Both the position numbers and the translations under genes were made by a program. A stretch of 40,471 nt of DNA from an uncultured Lachnospiraceae bacterium (GTDB lineage: Bacteria > Bacillota > Clostridia > Lachnospirales > Lachnospiraceae): the NCBI GenBank assembly GCA_910585075.1, contig CAJUED010000034.1:1-40471 (forward strand), written 5' to 3'. The notes beneath the pieces are model-generated. The model saw nothing but the letters and a program-made list of their open reading frames with translations, did not search any database and was not told the DNA's origin. Positions within the stretch are counted from its first letter, which is position 1. Every line of letters starts with the position of its first letter. This document shows, piece after piece, positions 31,900 to 38,886 of this stretch.

Positions 31900-32715
31900 A
31901 TGAAAAAATTTTTAGCGGTATTGCTTACGGGCACAGTCCTTGCAGGCGTGCTTGGAGGCTGCGGGGGAAAAGGCGGCGCAGACGATAAGGTGATTAAGGT
32001 TGCGGCTTCCGCAACGCCTCATGCGGAAATTTTAGAGCAGGCAAAGCCCATCTTGGAGGAAAAAGGATATCAGCTGGAAGTAACGGTTTTTGATGATTAT
32101 GTACAGCCCAACGAGGTAGTGGAGAGCGGCGATTTTGACGCCAACTATTTTCAGCACATCCCCTATCTTGACAGTTTTAATGCGGAAAAAGGGACACATC
32201 TTGTAAATGCGGGCGGCATTCACTATGAGCCTTTCGGAATTTATCCCGGAACTAAGAGCAGCCTTTCGGATGTGGCGGACGGAGACAGCATTGCGGTTCC
32301 CAACGATACCACCAACGAGGCGAGAGCCCTTCTGCTATTGCAGGATAACGGACTGATCACCCTGAAAGAGGGGGCAGGCCTTGAGGCAACCGTAAACGAT
32401 ATTGCGGAAAACCCCTACAATCTTGAGATCGTGGAGCTGGAAGCGGCACAGGTGCCCAGAGTTGTGGAGGAAGTCGCTTTTGTGGTATTAAACGGCAACT
32501 ATGCGCTTGAGGCAGGTTACTCCGTGGCAAAGGACGCATTGGCTTACGAAAGCTCGGATTCGGAAGCTGCCAAGACTTATGTGAATGTAATTGCGGTAAA
32601 AGAAGGCAGTGAAAGCAAAGATAAGATCAAAGCGCTGGTGGAGGTGCTTAAGTCCGATGATATCAAAGGCTACATTACGGACACTTATGACGGCGCGGTG
32701 ATTCCTTTTGCATAA
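31900..32715 (+). CDS. metQ: MetQ/NlpA-family substrate-binding lipoprotein
   Basis: A 271-residue membrane-anchored ABC importer binding protein. The signal peptide MKKFLAVLLTGTVLAGVLGGC ends in a lipobox with Cys21. The mature protein matches the NlpA family: IKVAASATPHAEIL, DDYVQPNEVVESGDFDANYFQHIPYL, then GIYPGTKSSL and VPNDTTNEARALLLL. These residues line the methionine or dipeptide pocket in homologues. ATG 31900 has AGGGAGGAGAATGT upstream. No metN or metI gene is in the window, so the ATPase and permease must be elsewhere or the protein pairs with a distant importer. A LysR gene follows. Methionine is the default guess, not demonstrated. Confidence 0.92.
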   Translation: MKKFLAVLLTGTVLAGVLGGCGGKGGADDKVIKVAASATPHAEILEQAKPILEEKGYQLEVTVFDDYVQPNEVVESGDFDANYFQHIPYLDSFNAEKGTHLVNAGGIHYEPFGIYPGTKSSLSDVADGDSIAVPNDTTNEARALLLLQDNGLITLKEGAGLEATVNDIAENPYNLEIVELEAAQVPRVVEEVAFVVLNGNYALEAGYSVAKDALAYESSDSEAAKTYVNVIAVKEGSESKDKIKALVEVLKSDDIKGYITDTYDGAVIPFA

Positions 32716-32808
32716 GGGATTGTGACAATAGTTTATCCCATAAGCTAATGCTCCCAGGGCGGGAGGCGGTTGATATTTTAATACATGATAATACTGTTAT
32801 GGAGTACA

Positions 32809-32840
32809 GGCAGTCTCGAGGCGTTTGCTTTGAGGCTGCC
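32809..32840 (+). terminator. Hairpin between metQ and lysR
   Basis: GGCAGTCTC (32809-32817) pairs with GAGGCTGCC (32832-32840), one G-T wobble, without a T-run. It is probably a weak terminator or attenuator. Confidence 0.4.
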
Positions 32841-32875
32841 TTATGTGCAAAAAGCGTTTCGGAATAGAGGAAAAA

Positions 32876-33784
32876 ATGACACTGACACAATTAAAATATG
32901 TGCTTACAATTGCAGACACGAAATCCATGAACGAGGCTGCCAGAATGCTTTTTATTGCCCAGCCCAGCCTTTCGCAGGCGGTAAAAGAGCTGGAGGAAGA
33001 AATCGGAGTTACCTTATTTAACAGAAGCAACAGGGGGGTCAGGGTGACTCCTGAGGGGGAAGAATTCTTAGGATATGCCAGACAGGTGGCGGAACAGTAC
33101 CGGCTGATTGAGGACAGGTACATCGAAAAGAAAAACAGTAAAAAACGTTTCAGCGTTTCCATGCAGCATTATACCTTTGCGGTGAAGGCATTTGTGGAGC
33201 TGGTAAGGCAGTTTGGCATGGATGAGTATGAGTTTGCGGTTCACGAGACAAAGACCTATGAGGTGATTGAAAATGTTAAAAATTTCAAAAGCGAAATAGG
33301 GATTCTCTATCTGAACGATTTTAACCGCACGGTGCTCACCAAGCTGTTTCAGGAATCGGAGCTTGAGTTTCATGAATTGTTAAAATGCGGCATATATGTA
33401 TACATGTGGAAGGGGCATCCGCTGGCCGGTGAGGAGGCGATCAGCCTGGAAGAATTGGACGAATACCCATGTCTTTCTTTTGAACAGGGGGAAAACAACT
33501 CCTTTTATTTTGCGGAGGAAGTGCTCAGCACCTATGCCTACAAAAGGCTTATCAAGGCAAACGACAGGGCGACACTGCTGAATCTTATGGTCGGCCTTAA
33601 TGCGTATACGCTTTGTTCCGGTATCATATGCGAAAATCTGAATGGTTCGGATTTCTGCGCGGTCAAATTAAAATCGGATGAAATCATGACCATAGGCTAC
33701 CTGAAACGGAAGGGCGCGGCTCTAAGCCCCTTGGGACAAAAGTACCTGGAAGAAATCGGAAAATTCAGGGAAAGTATATTATAA
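32876..33784 (+). CDS. LysR-family transcriptional regulator
   Basis: A 302-residue LysR-type regulator. The N-terminal winged HTH is clear: MTLTQLKYVLTIADTKSMNE with AARMLFIAQPSLSQAVKELE, then LFNRSNRGVRVTPEGEEFL. The C-terminal effector domain spans about residues 90-295. ATG 32876 follows AGAGGAAAAA; the in-frame ATG at 32843 would add an unconserved 11 residues. Its leader (TGCAAAAAGC...GAATAGAGG) looks like a degenerate version of the type I leader found at 27171 and 31047. It may regulate metQ upstream, but LysR targets are usually divergent, so this is weak. Confidence 0.93.
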   Translation: MTLTQLKYVLTIADTKSMNEAARMLFIAQPSLSQAVKELEEEIGVTLFNRSNRGVRVTPEGEEFLGYARQVAEQYRLIEDRYIEKKNSKKRFSVSMQHYTFAVKAFVELVRQFGMDEYEFAVHETKTYEVIENVKNFKSEIGILYLNDFNRTVLTKLFQESELEFHELLKCGIYVYMWKGHPLAGEEAISLEELDEYPCLSFEQGENNSFYFAEEVLSTYAYKRLIKANDRATLLNLMVGLNAYTLCSGIICENLNGSDFCAVKLKSDEIMTIGYLKRKGAALSPLGQKYLEEIGKFRESIL

Positions 33785-33799
33785 AATTTGAAAAAGGGA

Positions 33800-33828
33800 T
33801 TGACGGACAAGGGGAAAAGAAATAAAAT
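33800..33828 (+). promoter_or_regulatory. Putative promoter of the chemoreceptor gene
   Basis: TTGACG (33800-33805), 17-nt spacer, TAAAAT (33823-33828), 66 nt before the start codon. Confidence 0.4.
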
Positions 33829-33843
33829 TAGGAGTGGAGCTAT

Positions 33844-33879
33844 ATGTCACATTTTGGCGATGAAATATTTTTGATGTAA
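33844..33879 (+). CDS. Possible 11-codon leader peptide before the chemoreceptor
   Basis: ATG 33844 encodes MSHFGDEIFLM and stops at 33879, with AGGAGTGGAGC just upstream and the chemoreceptor start 16 nt downstream. The good ribosome binding site makes translation plausible. It could be an upstream coupling frame, or the remnant N-terminus of another gene. No function is assigned. Confidence 0.3.
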   Translation: MSHFGDEIFLM

Positions 33880-33894
33880 GAGAGGGTTTTGAAG

Positions 33895-35574
33895 ATGTTG
33901 CAAAAAAAGATGGAAAAAATGAAAATCAGACAAAAGCTTAACTTTGGCTATTCAGTGGTCATTGTACTGATGATTGTATCAGGTCTTTTCAGCATTATTT
34001 CGCTACGGACGCTGTACGGTAATCTGACCAGCTTTAGAAATGGGGCCAGGAAGGCTCAGGCATCGACGCAGATGAGCCGGGTTCACATTAATGTGGCTGC
34101 AAGAAATATTCGTGAGATGGCGTTGAATCCGGATACCGGTTCATATCCCACTTTCAGGGTGGAAATAGAAGAAAGGGTTCAGGAAGCCTGGGCGGAACTT
34201 GAATCCATTAAGGAAACCGGTCTGATAGAGGATGAACTTTTTAATAAGTTTTCCGATTCTCTGGAGGAATGGGTTACAATAGGTTATGACATTATGGCGG
34301 AGATTGAGGCCGGTAACAGGGATATGGCCACACAGATGATTCTGGAAGAATGTGTGCCGGCTCTTGATGAGCTGACAACAACGGCGCAGGAGATAAATGC
34401 GGTTACGGAAGAATTGACGGCCGATGCAATTTCAAGCAGTAAGAATTCCTTTGGGATAGGCGTGATCACTATTATTGCATTTATCCTTTTGGCCACCGCT
34501 TTATCAGCTTATATTGGAAAAACAATTATTTATGCGGTTACGGCTCCCCTTGTTGAGATTGAAGCGGTAGCTAAGGGACTTTCCCATGGTAACCTTCACA
34601 ATGATTTGACGTATAAGTCAGAGGATGAGCTTGGAAGTCTGGCAAATAACTTAAGAGATTCCATTAAGACTCTGAGTACATATGTGGATGACATTTCCAG
34701 AACTATGAACGAATTTTCCAAGGGGAATTTCGTGGTTCAGCCTGAAGTGGAGTGGAAAGGTGATTTCGAAGGAATCCATGATTCCTTTATGATGTTTGAA
34801 GATAAGATGGCGGAAACCATCAGAGGAATTCAGGAAGTTGCAGAGCAGGTAAAGAGTGGATCGGACAATGTATCCGACAGTTCCACAGACTTGGCGCAGG
34901 CGGCTACGGAGCAGGCAGGTATTGCCCAGGAGCTGGCAGCAACTATTGAAAGCGTGTCCGGTCAGGTATCACAGAATGCCGAATCTGCTAAGGAAATCAG
35001 CAGGAAAGTGGAAAATGTGGGAGAAGAAATCTTCCAGGGCAACGAAAAGATGCAGGAGATGGTGCTGTCCATGAAGGAAATCAGCAACGCTTCTCAGGAA
35101 ATCGGAAAGATTATTGCTACAATTAATGATATTGCATCCCAGACAAATCTGCTTGCTTTAAATGCTTCCATTGAGGCGGCAAGAGCAGGAGAAGCGGGAA
35201 GGGGCTTTGCAGTGGTTGCCGATCAGGTTTCCACACTTGCATCCCAGAGTTCTGATGCGGCTAAGGAATCCACAGTGCTGATTGAGTCCTCCATGCGTGC
35301 GGTTAAGAAGGGTGTTGTGATTGCGGAAGAAACAGCAAAACAGCTTGAAAATGTAGTGACCGGTTCAAAGACCATTACAGAGGAAGTTAACAAGGTGGCA
35401 AGTGCACTGGAGGCTCAGGAAGATTCCTTTGCACAGATTAACACAGGTGTGGATAACATCAATGATGTGGTGCAGACAAATGCGGCAACTTCAGAGGAAT
35501 GTGCGGCAGCAAGCCAGGAAATGAACAACCAGGCGGGGGCTCTGGAGAGTCTCGTAAGCAGATTCAATATCTAA
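33895..35574 (+). CDS. Methyl-accepting chemotaxis protein
   Basis: A 559-residue transmembrane chemoreceptor. Transmembrane segment 1 is about residues 17-37 and segment 2 about 186-206. The periplasm-equivalent region between them (~150 residues) is mostly helical, consistent with a four-helix-bundle ligand domain. HAMP follows (about 207-262), then a signalling helical hairpin with the highly conserved tip SQTNLLALNASIEAARAG near residue 415. Methylation-type Glu/Gln pairs flank it. No CheR-binding pentapeptide is present at the C-terminus (SRFNI). ATG 33895 is preferred to TTG 33889 since GAGGG is 8 nt upstream. No che or flagellar genes are nearby. The ligand is unknown. Confidence 0.95.
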   Translation: MLQKKMEKMKIRQKLNFGYSVVIVLMIVSGLFSIISLRTLYGNLTSFRNGARKAQASTQMSRVHINVAARNIREMALNPDTGSYPTFRVEIEERVQEAWAELESIKETGLIEDELFNKFSDSLEEWVTIGYDIMAEIEAGNRDMATQMILEECVPALDELTTTAQEINAVTEELTADAISSSKNSFGIGVITIIAFILLATALSAYIGKTIIYAVTAPLVEIEAVAKGLSHGNLHNDLTYKSEDELGSLANNLRDSIKTLSTYVDDISRTMNEFSKGNFVVQPEVEWKGDFEGIHDSFMMFEDKMAETIRGIQEVAEQVKSGSDNVSDSSTDLAQAATEQAGIAQELAATIESVSGQVSQNAESAKEISRKVENVGEEIFQGNEKMQEMVLSMKEISNASQEIGKIIATINDIASQTNLLALNASIEAARAGEAGRGFAVVADQVSTLASQSSDAAKESTVLIESSMRAVKKGVVIAEETAKQLENVVTGSKTITEEVNKVASALEAQEDSFAQINTGVDNINDVVQTNAATSEECAAASQEMNNQAGALESLVSRFNI

Positions 35575-35643
35575 AAAGAAAATGTAAGGTCTGCTTGCTG
35601 ATGACGGCATGGACTTAAACTAAATAGTGAATTGCTGATGGAT

Positions 35644-35688
35644 AAGGCCTTGCAAGTGATGAAAATATCATTTACAGGGCCTTTTATT
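35644..35688 (+). terminator. Intrinsic terminator after the chemoreceptor gene
   Basis: A 17-bp stem (35644-35660 with 35667-35683) has one mismatch and two wobbles around the loop GAAAAT, followed by TTATT. The GC-rich base is AAGGCC/GGCCTT. Confidence 0.8.
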
Positions 35689-35750
35689 CCTGCAGGGAAT
35701 GAGTCAGGTGCCGTGTCTGCATGAGCATAAATTTGGCAGGCTGATTTGAC
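35689..35750 (+). repeat. Dispersed structured intergenic element (type III), copy B, 3'-truncated
   Basis: Shares with copy A the stretch GAATGAGTCAGGTGCCGTG and ATGAGCATAAATTTGGCAGG, then CTGATTTGAC. It lacks the closing GCCGCGGGG arm. It follows the chemoreceptor terminator directly. Confidence 0.6.
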
Positions 35751-35785
35751 TACATTTTAGTTCTTTTATCCTTTGAAGAAAGTAA

Positions 35786-35801
35786 GGACATATTCATGTC
35801 C
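35786..35801 (+). promoter_or_regulatory. Palindrome upstream of the GH3 gene
   Basis: A perfect inverted repeat, GGACATATTCATGTCC, lies 42 nt before the GH3 start. It could be an operator or a short leader hairpin. No good promoter boxes could be fixed around it. Confidence 0.35.
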
Positions 35802-35843
35802 GAATAATGTAAAAATATGGAAAGGGAAAGGAGATTTTGCACT

Positions 35844-38045
35844 ATGGTAACACCCAAATTTATCAAAAACCCGTCAGGTCCCATTTTGGGAGTGGCGGAT
35901 GTGCCTGTCCTTACGGTGGATGGACTGCATTTTAAGGACATGGAGCGCACAGGTAATTTGCTGCCCTACGAAGATTGGAGACTGCCGGCAAAAGAACGCG
36001 CCAGGGATTTGGCGTCACGCCTTAGCGTGGAGGAAATTGCCGGGCTTATGATGTACAGCGCTCACCAGATGGTGCCCAGCCTGCCGGGAGGACCTTTCTC
36101 CGCCACTTATAATGGGAAAAGCTTTGAGGAGAGCGGCGCAGAGCCCTGGGAGATGACGGATGCCCAGAAAAAGTTCCTTTCTGAGGACCATGTAAGGCAT
36201 GTACTGGCAATGTATATGCAAAACGGTGAGATTGCTGCCCGGTGGAACAATGAAATGCAGGCCTTTTGTGAGGCTCTGCCCCATGCGCTGCCTGTAAATA
36301 TCAGCAGTGACCCAAGACACAGTGCGTCGAAAGCTGCTGCGGAGTTTAAAAGCGAAGCGGCGGACACCAGTAAGTGGCCGGACGGGATGGCTATGGCAGC
36401 TACCTTTGACCCGGAGCTTTGTAAAGCTTTTGGACGAATTGTGGCGAAAGAATATCGTGCACTGGGCATAGCAACAGCTCTTGGCCCTCAGATTGATGTG
36501 GGTACGGAACCCCGTTGGCTGCGGGTTGAGGATACCTATGGGGCCTGCCCGGAGCTGGTGACGGATATGGCCCGGGCATACTGTGACGGTTTGCAGACCG
36601 ACCCTGATACACCTGGGGATTGTGAGGGATGGGGCGCCGGCAGTGTTTCCGCTATGGTAAAGCACTGGCCGGGAGGCGGTCCCTGCGAAGGAGGCCGGGA
36701 TGCTCATTATCCTTTTGGGAAATTTGCCGTATATCCCGGCGGGAAGCTGGACGAACATTTAAAGCCCTTCTTAGAAGGCGCCTTCAATCTGGAGGGCCCT
36801 ACAGACAGGGCGGCTGCCGTTATGCCTTACTATACGGTCAGCTGGGGCGTTGATCCTTCCGGGCAGAATGTGGGAAACAGTTACAGCGCTTACATCATAA
36901 AAGACCTGCTCCGTGAAAAATATGGATATGACGGTGTTGTCTGCACCGATTGGGGCATTACCCAGGATCCAAATGAAAAAATTGATTCCTTCGGAAGCCG
37001 CTGTTATGGCTGTGAGAACATGACGGAGGCCCAGCGCCATCTTCGTATTCTGGAAAATGGCGTTGATCAGTTCGGCGGCAATAATGACATAGAGCCCATA
37101 CTGGAGGCATACAGACTTGGCTGTGAAAAGCATGGTGAAAAGGCTATGCGGGAACGCTTTGAGCGCAGTGCGGTTCGTCTGCTTTTAAACAGCTTCAGGT
37201 GTGGTCTTTTTGAAAATCCTTATCTGGATCCTGAGGAAAGTGTGGAGACGCTTGGGTGTAAGGAATTTTGTGAGGCGGGTTTTGCGGCCCAGCTAAAATC
37301 CGTGGTTATGGTTAAAAACAATGGGGCTCTGCCAATCAGCGGCCGCAAGAAAGTATATGTTCCCGGACGCACCATTGGCGAGAGGAAAAATTTCTTCCGC
37401 GGAATGATGCAGGCGCAGAGCCTTGCAGGAGCGGACAGCAAAGGAGTAGAGGAATTCTTTGAGTGGGTGGATTCCCCGGCGGAGGCGGATTTTGCTCTTT
37501 GCTTTATCGAAAGTCCCATAAGCGACGGCTACAGCGAGGAAACCGGTTATCGCCCTATCATGCTTCAATATCGTCCCTATACGGCGGACGCGGCAAGAAA
37601 AGAGAGCATAGCGGGAGGAGACTTCCGGGAGGATTTCGCTAACCGCAGCTATTATGGCAAAAGCAATCGGGCGGCAAATGAGGGAGACCTGGATTTGGTG
37701 TTAAATACCCGGGCGGCTATGCCGGATAAACCTGTAATTGTAGTGGTGCGGATGCATAATCCCTGTGTACTGGAAGAAATTGAGCCTTATGCGGACGCCA
37801 TTTTGGTGGATTTCGGAGTACAGGAGAAGGCCGTACTTACACTGGTAAGCGGTATGGCCCAGCCCCAGGGCCTTTTGCCGGTGCAGCTCCCTGCCAATAT
37901 GGAAACGGTGGAGCGCCATGGAGAAGACACGCCTTTAGACTACCTGCCCTATAAGGACAGCCATGGCAACGTCTATGACTTTGGATTTGGAATGAATTGG
38001 GATGGTCCGATTCACGATGAGCGGAATGCCAGGTATCATAAATAG
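35844..38045 (+). CDS. GH3-family glycoside hydrolase (beta-glucosidase-like)
   Basis: A 733-residue cytoplasmic enzyme (no signal peptide) of glycoside hydrolase family 3, probably a beta-glycosidase. The N-terminal barrel contains MAMAATFDPEL, KEYRALGIATALGPQID, VKHWPGGG and the nucleophile Asp369 in VVCTDWGITQ. A C-terminal alpha/beta sandwich follows, with LKSVVMVKNNGALPI at its start, VVVRMHNPCVLEE and an incomplete fibronectin-like end (FGFGMNW). ATG 35844 follows AAAGGAG by about 11 nt; an in-frame ATG at 35817 lies upstream of that ribosome site. It stands alone without transporter genes, so substrate is unknown. The acid/base residue cannot be fixed by motif, as in many GH3 enzymes. 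Confidence 0.94.
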   Translation: MVTPKFIKNPSGPILGVADVPVLTVDGLHFKDMERTGNLLPYEDWRLPAKERARDLASRLSVEEIAGLMMYSAHQMVPSLPGGPFSATYNGKSFEESGAEPWEMTDAQKKFLSEDHVRHVLAMYMQNGEIAARWNNEMQAFCEALPHALPVNISSDPRHSASKAAAEFKSEAADTSKWPDGMAMAATFDPELCKAFGRIVAKEYRALGIATALGPQIDVGTEPRWLRVEDTYGACPELVTDMARAYCDGLQTDPDTPGDCEGWGAGSVSAMVKHWPGGGPCEGGRDAHYPFGKFAVYPGGKLDEHLKPFLEGAFNLEGPTDRAAAVMPYYTVSWGVDPSGQNVGNSYSAYIIKDLLREKYGYDGVVCTDWGITQDPNEKIDSFGSRCYGCENMTEAQRHLRILENGVDQFGGNNDIEPILEAYRLGCEKHGEKAMRERFERSAVRLLLNSFRCGLFENPYLDPEESVETLGCKEFCEAGFAAQLKSVVMVKNNGALPISGRKKVYVPGRTIGERKNFFRGMMQAQSLAGADSKGVEEFFEWVDSPAEADFALCFIESPISDGYSEETGYRPIMLQYRPYTADAARKESIAGGDFREDFANRSYYGKSNRAANEGDLDLVLNTRAAMPDKPVIVVVRMHNPCVLEEIEPYADAILVDFGVQEKAVLTLVSGMAQPQGLLPVQLPANMETVERHGEDTPLDYLPYKDSHGNVYDFGFGMNWDGPIHDERNARYHK

Positions 38046-38123
38046 ATATCATCAGAAGATATCGCTGCTGGTAGAAAGCCTGCTTTATGGTCTGCGGCCG
38101 CTTCTTTTTGGGAAAGCGTATAA

Positions 38124-38365
38124 TTGTCAGAGAACTTTTATACTGTAAAATGTGGCAGATGCTGAATATGCTTTAAAAGTGCAGATGAACATATTTCTCC
38201 TAAAGAAGCGGTGCTTTTGGCCGTTGGTTTGCTTTCCGATACCGGAGCGTGTTTGACTCAAAATCCTAAAAGCCTTTCACTTCAGTATTGAATGCCTGAA
38301 AATTTTGCTGAAAAATATTTGAAAAATTATATAAATATGGTTGACAGCGACGGCAAAAAAAGGTA
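38124..38365 (+). other. 335-nt gap before tRNA-Leu: possible decayed reading frame
   Basis: Between the GH3 stop and the tRNA promoter, one frame reads protein-like sequence across two in-frame stops. It includes SADEHISPKEAVLLAVGLL, then SDTGACLTQNPKSLSLQY, a TGA, then MPENFAEKYLKNYINMVD. No ribosome binding site is seen. It may be a gene remnant or chance. The gap also has a GATATC/GATATC hairpin just after the GH3 stop (38047-38065) and a NotI-like GCGGCCGC. Confidence 0.25.
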
Positions 38366-38369
38366 GAAT
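38341..38369 (+). promoter_or_regulatory. tRNA-Leu promoter
   Basis: TTGACA (38341-38346), 17-nt spacer, TAGAAT (38364-38369), 11 nt before the tRNA 5' end: a strong stable-RNA promoter. Confidence 0.8.
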
Positions 38370-38380
38370 AATATTTGTTC

Positions 38381-38464
38381 GCAGGAATGGCGGAATTGGC
38401 AGACGCGCACGGTTCAGGTCCGTGTGGTAGCAATACCATGAGAGTTCAAGTCTCTTTTCCTGCA
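38381..38464 (+). tRNA. tRNA-Leu (anticodon CAG)
   Basis: An 84-nt class II tRNA. The acceptor stem GCAGGAA pairs with TTCCTGC and the discriminator is A; CCA is not encoded. The D-arm region is GGCGGAATTGGCAGACGCGC. The anticodon stem CACGG/CCGTG encloses the loop TTCAGGT, giving anticodon CAG. A long variable arm, TGGTAGCAATACCA, is typical of tRNA-Leu, and the T-arm is GAGAG-TTCAAGT-CTCTT. Strong promoter upstream, terminator downstream. Confidence 0.97.
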
Positions 38465-38469
38465 TAGTG

Positions 38470-38502
38470 AGAAGCCTTAGAAATGGGGCTTCTTATTTTT
38501 TT
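38470..38502 (+). terminator. Intrinsic terminator after tRNA-Leu
   Basis: AGAAGCC (38470-38476) pairs with GGCTTCT (38487-38493), followed by TATTTTTTT. It overlaps the end of the integrase remnant on the other strand. Confidence 0.8.
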
Positions 38503-38650
38503 GTGTTGCATGGTTGTACTTTTCAGAAAAATAGTTGTTTACCTTGTCAGACATTTCTTTTTCTTTGTCACTTAGGGCATGCCGGTAAATTCCCTGTAAA
38601 ATATTTTCAGAGGCCCATCCATCCGATTTCATGGTATATACGTCAGGCAC
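38477..38650 (-). pseudogene. C-terminal remnant of a tyrosine recombinase/integrase
   Basis: On the minus strand, running toward the tRNA, the frame ending at TAA 38477 reads VPDVYTMKSDGWASENILQ followed by GIYRHALSDKEKEMSDKVNN. This is the C-terminus of a phage or ICE integrase, with the nucleophilic Tyr in the Y-x-H motif. The frame loses recognisable similarity upstream of 38650 and meets a stop at 38711; the Arg-His-x-x-Arg part of the active site is absent and no start codon exists. Its stop lies 13 nt from the tRNA 3' end, the usual position of an integrase beside its attachment site. The rest of 38500-38886 holds only a weak promoter and no other gene. Confidence 0.75.
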
Positions 38651-38772
38651 AAGGGGGCGTATGGATGCCGAAAAAAGCCCGAGGTTAGAATCTATCCTAG
38701 GAATATGTGTTCAATGATTTTATGTGGAAATCCCTGTTGTGTACGAACCAAGATGGTATGATTGTAAACAAA

Positions 38773-38801
38773 TTAAAATATTATATTATTTCTTGTATAA
38801 T
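38773..38801 (+). promoter_or_regulatory. Putative promoter of the membrane protein gene
   Basis: TTAAAA (38773-38778), 17-nt spacer, TATAAT (38796-38801) in an AT-rich tract 85 nt before the start codon. Confidence 0.4.
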
Positions 38802-38886
38802 TATGAGTATTGTGATAGAGTTTAAAAGAATTTAAATAGATATTAAAAAGGAGAAAGGCGGAGTAATCAGGAGGGGGTAAGGAAAA

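Noticed and set aside
38467..38688. 73-residue plus-strand frame after tRNA-Leu
   Set aside because: It starts in the tRNA terminator and is antisense to the integrase remnant, which gives a recognisable protein.
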